A stretch of 48,372 nt of DNA from Defluviitaleaceae bacterium. Its GTDB lineage: Bacteria > Bacillota > Clostridia > Lachnospirales > WRAX01. Below are positions 25,231-32,827 of this stretch, piece by piece (positions within the stretch are counted from its first letter, which is position 1; each line of letters starts with the position of its first letter). Position numbers and translations under genes: made by a program. The stretch is taken from assembly GCA_009785555.1 (NCBI GenBank), contig WQWB01000006.1:1-48372 (forward strand), read 5' to 3'. The notes beneath the pieces were generated by a model. That model was not told the DNA's origin, made no database searches, and saw only the letters and a list, made by a program, of their open reading frames with translations.

Positions 25231-26307
25231 ATGAAGATTTTTGACTACATGCAGAAGTACGGGTACGAACAACTTGTTATGTTCCACGACAAGCACACCG
25301 ACCTAAAGGCAATTACCTGCATCCATTCCACAGTGCTGGGCCCGTCTCTTGGCGGCACACGCATCTGGAACTACGCCGACGAGAACGAGGCTATTGAGGA
25401 TGTTTTACGTCTTGCAAAGGGTATGACATATAAATCGGCCTGTGCCGGGCTTAACCTTGGCGGCGGCAAAAGCGTCATCATCGCCGACCCGCAGGAACTG
25501 CGTAAGGACATCGTGCGCCGCGAAGCATTCTTCCGCGCGTTTGGACGTTATGTAGAAGGGTTAAGCGGCCGCTACATAACTGCGGAGGATATGAACACTA
25601 CAACGCAGGACATGGATTATATAAACATGGAAACGAACTATGTATGCGGTTTGGAGCATAAATCCGGCAACCCATCCCCGTTTACGGCTTACGGCACCTA
25701 TAAGGCTATCCAAGCCAGCTGCAAGGCGGCTTTCGGCGATTCGTCCGTTAAGGGTAAAAGGATTATGGTACAGGGTATAGGCGCGGTTGGTTACCCGCTT
25801 TGTCGCCGGCTGTTTGCCGATGGCGCGATCCTATTCGTATCCGATATTAACCAAGAGCGCTTAAACGACGCGGTGCGCGAGTTTGGCGCAACGATTGTAA
25901 ACGGCGATGACGTGTACAGCTTAGACTGCGATGTATTTGCACCGTGTGCACGCGGCGGCGGGCTGAATGACGAAACGATCCCCAAACTAAAATGCAAGGT
26001 TGTTGCCGGTGCGGCAAATAACGTTTTAGCCGATATAGAAAAACACGGCAAGATGATCCATGACCGCGGAATTTTCTACGCACCGGACTATGTTGCCAAT
26101 GCAGGCGGAGTTATCAATGTGTATTATGAACTCTATACTTATGACGAAGCCGTTGTATACCGCCATATTGACAGGATTTACGACCAAGTGCTTGAAATCC
26201 TCAACACATCCAAAACAACAAATGTGCCAACCGCAGCCGTTGCAGATAAAATGGCCGAGGCGCGTATCAATGCCATTAAAAATGTAAACAGTATTTACTT
26301 AGGATAA
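25231..26307 (+). CDS. Leucine dehydrogenase (Glu/Leu/Phe/Val dehydrogenase family)
   Basis: 358 residues. The active-site segments GMTYKSACAGLNLGGGKSVI give the two catalytic lysines (Lys68 and Lys80), and the NAD-binding fingerprint GIGAVGYPLC lies in the second domain. Length and sequence match branched-chain amino acid dehydrogenases rather than glutamate dehydrogenase. The enzyme reversibly deaminates leucine, valine or isoleucine to 2-oxoacids with NAD+. GGGAGGA lies 8 nt before ATG 25231, after a 221-bp intergenic stretch that probably holds a promoter, though no strong one is visible. Its products are the substrates of the oxidoreductase encoded at 27015-29591. Confidence 0.9.
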   Translation: MKIFDYMQKYGYEQLVMFHDKHTDLKAITCIHSTVLGPSLGGTRIWNYADENEAIEDVLRLAKGMTYKSACAGLNLGGGKSVIIADPQELRKDIVRREAFFRAFGRYVEGLSGRYITAEDMNTTTQDMDYINMETNYVCGLEHKSGNPSPFTAYGTYKAIQASCKAAFGDSSVKGKRIMVQGIGAVGYPLCRRLFADGAILFVSDINQERLNDAVREFGATIVNGDDVYSLDCDVFAPCARGGGLNDETIPKLKCKVVAGAANNVLADIEKHGKMIHDRGIFYAPDYVANAGGVINVYYELYTYDEAVVYRHIDRIYDQVLEILNTSKTTNVPTAAVADKMAEARINAIKNVNSIYLG

Positions 26308-26311
26308 AAAT

Positions 26312-26983
26312 TTGCTGGAGACTAAATATAAACCGATAATCGTTACGGGCGTGTACGGTGCGGGGAAGACGGAATTTTGCATAAATTACTCCGTAGATTA
26401 CGCTGCGCGGATAAAGCGAGAAGTTCTGCTTGCTGATATGGATGTTATGAATCCATACTTCCGTAGCCGCGATAAGGCTGAATGGCTCAAGGAGCGTAAT
26501 GTGAGGATTATCGGAAACCTTACCGGCAATACGGGCAACCAAGATACCCCTGCAATAAGCGGTGAGGCAACAGTGGCTGTTATGCGCGGCGATCCGCTCG
26601 TCGTCGATTTGGCTGGTGATGCGCCGGGGCTTCGTGTTTTATCTTTATTTAAAGAGTTTTTAAAGCCAGGCGGTTACGAGTTTTGGGTAGTCGTCAACGC
26701 GTTCCGTCCAGGTTGCCGTACGGTGGACGATGTTATTACCTTCGTACGGATGGCTCAATCATACAGTGGGTTGCAAGCTACGGCTTTGGTCGCAAATTCC
26801 CATTTGTTAAGCGAGACAACGGAAGAGCATATTTTACATGGCTTAAGCATAACGCATGGTGCTGCGAAGCAACTCGGCATACCAATCGTTCACACCTTGG
26901 TATGTACTGATTTTATAAGTCCAAAAATTCCAAACGCATTAACTTTTGAAAAAACGGTGATGCGTGCAGACTGGTTGTTATAA
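26312..26983 (+). CDS. P-loop ATPase of unknown role in the 2-oxoacid oxidoreductase cluster
   Basis: 223 residues starting at TTG 26312, 4 nt after leucine dehydrogenase. Walker A reads VTGVYGAGKTEFC (about residues 11-23). LLADMDVMNPYFRSRD and VVDLAGDAPG resemble the switch and Walker B regions of MinD/ParA-like or nucleotide-binding maturation proteins. There are no cysteine clusters. I recall similar genes beside clostridial 2-oxoacid:ferredoxin oxidoreductase operons, but no biochemical role is known to me. A part in cofactor insertion or assembly of the Fe-S/TPP enzyme is possible; that is inference from position only. Confidence 0.75.
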   Translation: MLETKYKPIIVTGVYGAGKTEFCINYSVDYAARIKREVLLADMDVMNPYFRSRDKAEWLKERNVRIIGNLTGNTGNQDTPAISGEATVAVMRGDPLVVDLAGDAPGLRVLSLFKEFLKPGGYEFWVVVNAFRPGCRTVDDVITFVRMAQSYSGLQATALVANSHLLSETTEEHILHGLSITHGAAKQLGIPIVHTLVCTDFISPKIPNALTFEKTVMRADWLL

Positions 26984-27014
26984 TATAGGTTTTTAACTCG
27001 AAAGGAGCTAAAAA

Positions 27015-27230
27015 ATGGCAAAAGTAAAGCTAAACTTTGCGGAAGCACTCTGCAAGGGATGTTTCTTGTGCGCGGACGCCTGCCCCAAGAAAATACTTGA
27101 GCTTAATGAGGACAAGGTTAATCAAAAAGGGTACAACCCTATTCACTGTACGGATGAGGGTGCATGTATAGGCTGCGCCATGTGCGCGGTAATCTGCCCG
27201 GACAGCGTTATTGGATTGGAGCGTGAGTAA
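27015..27230 (+). CDS. vorD: 2-oxoacid:ferredoxin oxidoreductase, delta (ferredoxin) subunit
   Basis: 71 residues with two 4Fe-4S motifs: CKGCFLCADAC (Cys13, 16, 19, then 23) and CIGCAMCAVIC (Cys51, 54, 57, then 61). It carries electrons from the TPP-containing core to free ferredoxin. AAAGGAG precedes ATG 27015. It is the first of four consecutive oxidoreductase genes with gaps of 2 nt or less, so the complex is made from one message. The symbol follows the branched-chain context; korD would be equally defensible. Confidence 0.88.
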   Translation: MAKVKLNFAEALCKGCFLCADACPKKILELNEDKVNQKGYNPIHCTDEGACIGCAMCAVICPDSVIGLERE

Positions 27231-27232
27231 CG

Positions 27233-28291
27233 ATGAAGACTTTGATGAAGGGTAATGAAGCTATATCACAGGCAGCGATTGTCGCTGGATGCAAAGCATT
27301 TTTCGGTTATCCAATTACGCCACAAAATGAAATACCGGAGTACATGAGCGCGGCAATGGTTAACGCAGGCCGCGTGTTTGTGCAGGCAGAATCTGAAGTA
27401 GCCGCGATAAACATGATATACGGCGGCGCGGCAGCTGGGGTACGCGTTATGACTTCATCGTCAAGCCCCGGTATCGCGCTTAAGCAGGAGGGTATTTCTT
27501 ACCTTGCGGCGGCGAAACTGCCTTGCGTTATCGTGAGTGTTATGCGCTGCGGCCCCGGCCTTGGCGGCATTCTGCCCAGCCAGAGCGACTATTTCCAGGT
27601 AGTTAAGGGCGGCGGCAATGGCGATTACTATACGCCAGTGTATGCGCCAAACAGTGTGCAGGAATCCGTTGATCTTACTATCAAAGCATTTGATATTGCG
27701 GATAAGTACCGCACCCCCGTTTTTGTGGTTGTGGATGGTACTTTGGGGCAGATGATGGAACCTGTAGAGTTTAAACCGGTTACGCCGTATCAAATCGATG
27801 TAGACTCTTTTGCTACAAATGGGCAAAGCGGCAAGCGTGGATACAGAAATATGGTAAACTCGCTTAACCTTTCCGCTATAGGGTTGGAAAAATCAAACTT
27901 CGAACTTAAAGCAACTTACGACGAAATACGTAAAAACGAAGCAATGTACGAATCCAGCGTTAAGGATGGGGACGAGATTGCTCTTGTAGCCTACGGTGTA
28001 CCAAGCCGTATTGCGTTAAACGCTGTTAAAGCACTTAACGACAAAGGGGTTAAAGCGGGGCTTATCCGCCCAATCACGCTTTGGCCATTCCCGGATGAAG
28101 CGTTTAAATTACCGGCAAGCGTTAAAATTGTGCTCGTATGTGAATTAAGCATGGGCCAAATGATAGATGATGTACGCTTGGCTCTAAACGGCAGTGTACC
28201 GGCACATTTCTACGGCCGCACAGGTGGCGTTATCTTTGAACCGGAAGAGCTTGTAGATGCGGCGATTAAAGTCGTGGGAGGTGGCAAATAA
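27233..28291 (+). CDS. vorB: 2-oxoacid:ferredoxin oxidoreductase, alpha subunit
   Basis: 352 residues. The N-terminal pyrimidine-binding-type domain shows GYPITPQNEIPEYM and MTSSSSPGIALKQEG, hallmarks of the alpha subunit. The later VVVDGTLGQMMEPV and C-terminal LVCELSMGQMIDDVRLAL segments also fit. The sequence type matches 3-methyl-2-oxobutanoate (2-oxoisovalerate) oxidoreductase more than pyruvate oxidoreductase, consistent with leucine dehydrogenase upstream. 2-oxoglutarate remains possible as substrate. Its end overlaps the start of the beta gene (TAATG). Confidence 0.88.
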   Translation: MKTLMKGNEAISQAAIVAGCKAFFGYPITPQNEIPEYMSAAMVNAGRVFVQAESEVAAINMIYGGAAAGVRVMTSSSSPGIALKQEGISYLAAAKLPCVIVSVMRCGPGLGGILPSQSDYFQVVKGGGNGDYYTPVYAPNSVQESVDLTIKAFDIADKYRTPVFVVVDGTLGQMMEPVEFKPVTPYQIDVDSFATNGQSGKRGYRNMVNSLNLSAIGLEKSNFELKATYDEIRKNEAMYESSVKDGDEIALVAYGVPSRIALNAVKALNDKGVKAGLIRPITLWPFPDEAFKLPASVKIVLVCELSMGQMIDDVRLALNGSVPAHFYGRTGGVIFEPEELVDAAIKVVGGGK

Positions 28292-29037
28292 TGGCAATTA
28301 TCTATGAAAAATCCAAAGGCCTTACAGAACGCCCATTAACCTACTGTCCCGGGTGTTCACATGGCATCGTGCATAAACTGATTGCGGAAACCCTCGTGGA
28401 GCTCAATTTACTTGACCATACCGTGGCCATCGCGCCTGTGGGCTGTTCGGTCTTCGCATATGATTTCTTTAATTGTGACGGAGTGCAGGCCGCTCATGGC
28501 CGCGCACCAGCCGTTGCAACGGGTATCAAACGCGTCGCGCCGGAGTCTATCGTATTTACTTATCAGGGGGACGGTGACCTCGCCGCTATCGGTACGGCGG
28601 AGACTATCCACGCCGCGCATAGGGGTGAAAATATCACCGTTATTTTCATCAACAACGCCATCTATGGGATGACCGGCGGCCAACTTGCGCCAACCACGCT
28701 TGTTGGGCAAAAAACGTCCACCTCACCATTCGGCAGAAACGTGGCGCACCAAGGCCTTCCGATAAAGGTCTGCGAAATGCTTGCGGCAATACCAAGTTCA
28801 TATTATCTTGAACGTACCAGCGTACACGATGTGCCGCATATCCGCAAAACTAAGGCGGCTATCAAAAAAGCCTTCCAATATCAGGTAGACGGCAAGGGTT
28901 TCAGCATGGTTGAGATACTCAGTGGCTGCCCCGTCGGCTGGAACGTATCACCGGTGGAATCTATGAAGTTCATCAAAGAGCAAATGATGCCATATTACCC
29001 ACTTGGCGTATATAGGGACGGAGGTGCGGAAATATAA
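28291..29037 (+). CDS. vorA: 2-oxoacid:ferredoxin oxidoreductase, beta (TPP) subunit
   Basis: 248 residues. It contains the TPP-binding pattern: CPGCSHGIVHK at the N-terminus, APVGCSVFAYDFF, and YQGDGDLAAIG followed about 28 residues later by NNAIYGMTGGQ, which binds Mg-pyrophosphate. It catalyses decarboxylation of the 2-oxoacid and transfer to CoA together with the alpha subunit. It overlaps its neighbours by 1 nt at both ends, so all subunits are translationally coupled. Confidence 0.9.
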   Translation: MAIIYEKSKGLTERPLTYCPGCSHGIVHKLIAETLVELNLLDHTVAIAPVGCSVFAYDFFNCDGVQAAHGRAPAVATGIKRVAPESIVFTYQGDGDLAAIGTAETIHAAHRGENITVIFINNAIYGMTGGQLAPTTLVGQKTSTSPFGRNVAHQGLPIKVCEMLAAIPSSYYLERTSVHDVPHIRKTKAAIKKAFQYQVDGKGFSMVEILSGCPVGWNVSPVESMKFIKEQMMPYYPLGVYRDGGAEI

Positions 29038-29591
29038 TGAATAACAGTTCAAGTTCAGGAAAGACGGAAAGAATCCTTATAGCTGGTTTCGGTGGCCAAG
29101 GCGCGCTTACCGCCGGGCAAATTATTGCACTTCTTCACATGGGGCGCGGACTTAACGTTACATGGATGCCGTCCTACGGCGCAGAAATGCGCGGCGGCAC
29201 GGCAAACTGCTCTGTTATCGTATCTGATGGCATCATCGGCAGCCCAACCGTGTCCACTAATGCGGATGTACTCATCGCCCTCAACACCCCATCACTTGAT
29301 AAGTTTGAACCGATCGTCGCCCCAGGCGGAACTATCATCGCCAACACATCCATCATCAAACGCGGCACAACCCGTACGGACGTTAAATTTATCGGTGTGG
29401 ATGCGACGAACATCGCCGTGGCTCTGGGCAATCTCAAAATAGCCAATATGGTCGCAATGGGTACCTATCTTAACCTGCACCCGGAATTTAACGATTCAGA
29501 TTTCGAGAAAGTTTTGAACGACAGGTTCGGTGAAAAAGGCAAAGCCCTTATTCCGCTCAACATGGAAGCCATGAAAAAGGGTAGGGTATAA
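29037..29591 (+). CDS. vorC: 2-oxoacid:ferredoxin oxidoreductase, gamma subunit
   Basis: 184 residues. The start ERILIAGFGGQGALTAGQII and the later WMPSYGAEMRGGTANCSVIVS are the family markers of the gamma subunit, which binds CoA and completes the heterotetramer. It is the last oxidoreductase gene; a hairpin and then pta follow within 73 bp. The set is complete (delta, alpha, beta, gamma), so the enzyme should be functional. Confidence 0.92.
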   Translation: MNNSSSSGKTERILIAGFGGQGALTAGQIIALLHMGRGLNVTWMPSYGAEMRGGTANCSVIVSDGIIGSPTVSTNADVLIALNTPSLDKFEPIVAPGGTIIANTSIIKRGTTRTDVKFIGVDATNIAVALGNLKIANMVAMGTYLNLHPEFNDSDFEKVLNDRFGEKGKALIPLNMEAMKKGRV

Positions 29592-29602
29592 TAAATAAAA
29601 CC

Positions 29603-29630
29603 GTAGGGGACTTTTTGAAAAGTTCCCTAC
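29603..29630. repeat. Hairpin between oxidoreductase operon and pta
   Basis: GTAGGGGACTTTT (29603-29615) pairs with AAAAGTTCCCTAC (29618-29630), 13 bp with one G-U and a 2-nt loop. No T run follows directly. Similar GTAGGGAACTTTT hairpins followed by CCCTCAAAACTTTT are, to my recollection, dispersed intergenic repeats of Clostridia. It could reduce read-through into pta or stabilise the upstream message. Confidence 0.5.
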
Positions 29631-29664
29631 AACCCTCAAAACTTTTAATTTTTGGGAGATAATT

Positions 29665-30672
29665 ATGTTTATAGATAAGATTAAAGATTTGGCAAAAGCT
29701 TATAAAAAAACCATCGTCCTACCCGAAACAGACGACCTTCGCACCTTACAAGCCGCCGAAACGATTATGCGGGAAGGATTTGCGGATATCATTTTGTTAG
29801 GTAAAAAGGATGAGATCATAAAACTGGGTAAAGATAACGGCATAACGCTTGATGGGTGCAATTTCGCGGACGCGTTGACATGTGAGCATACTACCGGGCT
29901 GGGCGAGCAGTTATATGAGTTGCGCAAGGCTAAGGGCATGACGTTAGAGCAGGCGCAGGAACTTATCCGCACAGACAGCCTGTACTACGGCGCGATGATG
30001 GTAAAAACCGGTGTGGCAGACGGCATGGTAGCCGGTGCGGTACGCTCCACGGCAGATGTAATGGGTACGGCGTTAAAAGTCGTTAAAACCGCACCCCGTG
30101 TAAATGTTGTTTCCACATGCTTTATGATGGTTATGCCTAATCAAAACGCTGCGGCCTCAAATTTTGGCTCAAACGGCGTTATGGCCTTTGCAGACTGCGC
30201 GCTCAACCAAAATCCGGACGCGGCGCAACTCGCAGAAATCGCCGTCAGCACGGCCGGCACATTTGCGGCGTTGACAGGGGAAGAACCGTTGGTCGCCATG
30301 TTAAGCCATTCAACCAAAGGCTCGGCGAAACATAATGATATCGACAAAGTCACGGAAGCGTTGAGATTAGCGCAAGAGAAAGCGCCAACCCTTAAGATCG
30401 ACGGCGAATTACAGCTAGACGCAGCCATTATCCCAAGCATAGGGCAAAAAAAGGCTCCGGGTAGTGAGATTGCGGGTAAAGCAAACGTACTCGTCTTCCC
30501 TGACCTTGACGCGGGCAATATTGGTTATAAACTGGCGGAGCGTTTAGGCGGAGCGTCGGCCCTTGGTCCGGTTACTCAAGGCTTAGCTAAGCCCGTGAAC
30601 GATCTGTCGCGCGGCTGCTCAGCGGACGATATTGTGGGTACTGTTGCGATTACGGTGTTGCAGGCGAGGTAA
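29665..30672 (+). CDS. pta: Phosphate acetyltransferase
   Basis: 335 residues, the single-domain form of Pta. Recognised by KTIVLPETDDLRTLQAAE, MVKTGVADGMVAGAVRSTADV, AMLSHSTKGSAKHNDIDKV and the closing GPVTQGLAKPVNDLSRG with SADDIVGTVAITV. It converts acetyl-CoA and phosphate to acetyl-phosphate in the cytoplasm. GGGAG lies 7 nt before ATG 29665. Its usual partner ackA follows at 31531, but two tiny genes and two gaps of more than 200 bp separate them, so pta and ackA are probably not on one message here. Confidence 0.95.
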   Translation: MFIDKIKDLAKAYKKTIVLPETDDLRTLQAAETIMREGFADIILLGKKDEIIKLGKDNGITLDGCNFADALTCEHTTGLGEQLYELRKAKGMTLEQAQELIRTDSLYYGAMMVKTGVADGMVAGAVRSTADVMGTALKVVKTAPRVNVVSTCFMMVMPNQNAAASNFGSNGVMAFADCALNQNPDAAQLAEIAVSTAGTFAALTGEEPLVAMLSHSTKGSAKHNDIDKVTEALRLAQEKAPTLKIDGELQLDAAIIPSIGQKKAPGSEIAGKANVLVFPDLDAGNIGYKLAERLGGASALGPVTQGLAKPVNDLSRGCSADDIVGTVAITVLQAR

Positions 30673-30706
30673 ATCTATTTACTTAAAAAATAAAGGAGAA
30701 TTTTTT

Positions 30707-30847
30707 ATGTGTCAAACAAAGAAAAGAGAATGTGGAGCTCCATTAGGCAATGCTGGTGGTTATTTGTGTCCAATTGAAAGAGTTCGTGTATGTTATAACT
30801 GTTTTTATAAAAATAACGGACGATACCCAAATGAAAATGATCAATAA
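30707..30847 (+). CDS. Small cysteine-rich protein (46 aa)
   Basis: Starts at ATG 30707 with a perfect AAAGGAG 8 nt upstream. The 46-residue product has five cysteines (Cys2, 9, 21, 29, 32), including CYNCFYKNNG near the C-terminus and the KRECGAPLGNAGGYLCPIE core. The spacing suggests a small zinc-binding or redox domain, with CxxC at 29-32. It follows pta by 34 bp and could be co-transcribed with it. It is AT-rich. No family is recognised. Confidence 0.65.
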   Translation: MCQTKKRECGAPLGNAGGYLCPIERVRVCYNCFYKNNGRYPNENDQ

Positions 30848-31035
30848 AATATTCAGATAATGTCTGCTATAAACTGATAGAACGATCAAATAACGCGTTA
30901 GCCTTAGATATTGTAATGAAAATTATTATATATTTGTGAATGACTTTTTCTACCGTTGTAATGCGGAAGATATCGTTGATATACTGGATATTACAATGTT
31001 ATAAGTGTTGTAAAAAGTTATTGTAAATGAAAAGC

Positions 31036-31051
31036 GAAGTAATCCACGAAT
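31036..31051. repeat. Second copy of the GAAGTAATCC(G/A)CGAAT element
   Basis: Matches 25180-25195 in 15 of 16 bases and lies 38 bp before the DUF4177-like gene. The rest of 30848-31089 is AT-rich and holds nothing else that I can identify. Confidence 0.35.
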
Positions 31052-31089
31052 AAATAGAGACAATATATTTTAATATGGAGGAATCGATA

Positions 31090-31299
31090 ATGAAGTGGGA
31101 GTTTATGCTTGTTTATTTTACTTATAATATCTATGAAGGAAATAATACGATTAAATATAAAGGTAAAAAAGTTTATACGGTAGAAGGAACTCATGATTTC
31201 TTGATTGAAAAATTAGATGAGTTTGGTGCAGAAGGTTGGGATGCATATGGTTTTGGAAATATTAACAGTAATCATATATTACTAAAACGTCCAAAATAA
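31090..31299 (+). CDS. Small DUF4177-like protein (69 aa)
   Basis: ATG 31090 is preferred because GGAGG (31077-31081) lies 8 nt upstream; the in-frame ATG at 31075 overlaps that site. The pattern MKWEFMLVYF at the N-terminus and LIEKLDEFGAEGWDAYGF near the middle matches the DUF4177 layout (KYE strand, then LNxLGxEGWELV). These are small single-domain proteins of unknown function, often near regulators or mobile genes. It is flanked by AT-rich intergenic stretches (30848-31089 and 31300-31530), in the first of which I see no gene. Confidence 0.65.
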   Translation: MKWEFMLVYFTYNIYEGNNTIKYKGKKVYTVEGTHDFLIEKLDEFGAEGWDAYGFGNINSNHILLKRPK

Positions 31300-31388
31300 G
31301 CGTTATCAATTTGCACATTTATTTCTAGCTTGTTTGCATTGATCGCAATAGATTTGTAACGAAACTTAAATGTTGAAATAAGTATTTA

Positions 31389-31479
31389 CCCAGAGATTGT
31401 GAATCAACTGTGAGTAAATTCGCAAAAACCACACGAATTAACTCACAGTAGTCCGCAATGACGGTGCGTATCTCTTGGG
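31389..31479 (+). promoter_or_regulatory. Candidate structured leader RNA of ackA
   Basis: An outer helix pairs CCCAGAGAT (31389-31397) with ATCTCTTGGG (31470-31479, one bulged base). Inside it, ACTGTGAGTAAATTCG (31407-31422) pairs with CGAATTAACTCACAGT (31434-31449), 16 bp with one mismatch and an 11-nt loop. A small CGCA/TGCG stem (31454-31457 with 31465-31468) can form beside it. The result is a closed three-way arrangement about 50 nt upstream of the ackA start. No expression platform is obvious, and the class is not recognised. Confidence 0.45.
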
Positions 31480-31530
31480 TTTCGCCATAAGTCTAATGAC
31501 ATTTTTAAAAGAAAGGGATTTCAAAAACAA

Positions 31531-32721
31531 ATGAAAATTCTTGTATTAAACTGCGGTTCCTCATCCCTCAAATATCAATTAATTGATATGACGAATGAAA
31601 ACGCCTTGGCAAAAGGCCTCGTTGAGCGCATCGGCATCGACGGCAGCCGTCTCGTACACGAGGGTACAGGCGATAAATTCGTGCTTGAAACACCGATTGC
31701 CGACCACAAAGCCGCCATTGGCCACGTCACGGACGCGCTCATAAACGCAGCACACGGAGTTATAAAAAATATCGATGAGATAAATGCCGTCGGTCACCGC
31801 GTCGTCCACGGCGGTGAACACTTTGCCGGTTCAGTCATCATTACGGATGAAGTTAAAAAGGCAATCATCGAGTGCGCTGACCTTGCGCCGCTGCACAACC
31901 CGCCAAACCTTACAGGCATTCTGGCGGCGGAGGAACTTCTGCCCGGCAAACCGCAATGCGGTGTGTTCGATACGGCGTTCCACCAAACCATGCCTGCCAA
32001 GGCGTATATGTATGCACTTCCGATGGAACTTTATGACAAGTATAAAATCCGCCGTTACGGATTCCACGGCACCAGCCACCGCTATGTATCGCAAAAAGCG
32101 GCGGAGCTTTTGGGCAAGCCTGTAGCGTCTCTTAAATTGGTAACGTGCCATTTAGGCAACGGCGCCAGCGTCTGCGCGGTGGACGGCGGTAAATCCGTGG
32201 ACACAAGCATGGGTTTTACACCACTTGAGGGGCTTATAATGGGCACTCGTTGCGGCGATATAGACCCGGCCGTCGTGCAGTTTATTATGGATAAAGAGAA
32301 AATTGACATCAAGGCTGCTTTGGATATATTTAACAAAAAATCCGGCGTGCTTGGTATATCATGCGTGTCCAGCGACTTCCGCGATATTGAGGATGCTGCC
32401 GCCGCAGGAAACAAGCAAGCTGAGCTTGCGCTGGACAGCTTCTGCTACCGTGTGGCAAAGTATGTAGGCTCGTACGCCGCCGCGATGAACGGGATTGACG
32501 CAGTCATCTTCACCGCTGGCCTTGGGGAAAACGGCAAAATCGTGCGCGAAAAGGTTTGCGGGTATCTAACATACTTAGGCGTTCAAATTGATCTTGAGAA
32601 GAACAATGTGCGTGGTAAGTTTGTAGATATTGGCAAACCTGAAGCAACAGTGCGCCCGCTTATCGTACCCACGAACGAAGAACTCGTTATCGCGCGCGAC
32701 ACGGCGGAGCTATTAAAATAA
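31531..32721 (+). CDS. ackA: Acetate kinase
   Basis: 396 residues, full length. The phosphate loop MKILVLNCGSSSLKYQLID, the GHRVVHGGEHF motif, FDTAFHQTMP, RRYGFHGTSHRYV and GNGASVCAVDGGKSVDTSMG are all present, and FTAGLGENG lies near the C-terminus. It makes ATP from acetyl-phosphate and releases acetate. AAAGGGA lies 11 nt before ATG 31531. It is monocistronic: a leader with strong secondary structure in front and a terminator hairpin behind. Confidence 0.96.
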   Translation: MKILVLNCGSSSLKYQLIDMTNENALAKGLVERIGIDGSRLVHEGTGDKFVLETPIADHKAAIGHVTDALINAAHGVIKNIDEINAVGHRVVHGGEHFAGSVIITDEVKKAIIECADLAPLHNPPNLTGILAAEELLPGKPQCGVFDTAFHQTMPAKAYMYALPMELYDKYKIRRYGFHGTSHRYVSQKAAELLGKPVASLKLVTCHLGNGASVCAVDGGKSVDTSMGFTPLEGLIMGTRCGDIDPAVVQFIMDKEKIDIKAALDIFNKKSGVLGISCVSSDFRDIEDAAAAGNKQAELALDSFCYRVAKYVGSYAAAMNGIDAVIFTAGLGENGKIVREKVCGYLTYLGVQIDLEKNNVRGKFVDIGKPEATVRPLIVPTNEELVIARDTAELLK

Positions 32722-32748
32722 AAGCGTTTTATTAAAACTTAAAATTTG

Positions 32749-32790
32749 TCGGCGGGGTTTTTATTGCTTACCTAAATCCCGCCGATTTTG
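32749..32790 (+). terminator. ackA terminator
   Basis: TCGGCGGG (32749-32756) pairs with CCCGCCGA (32778-32785), followed by TTTTG. The 21-nt loop is long, but the stem is GC-rich and correctly placed about 30 bp after the ackA stop. Confidence 0.65.
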
Positions 32791-32827
32791 TGTACAAATT
32801 TATGATTTATGAAAGAGATGGAGGATT

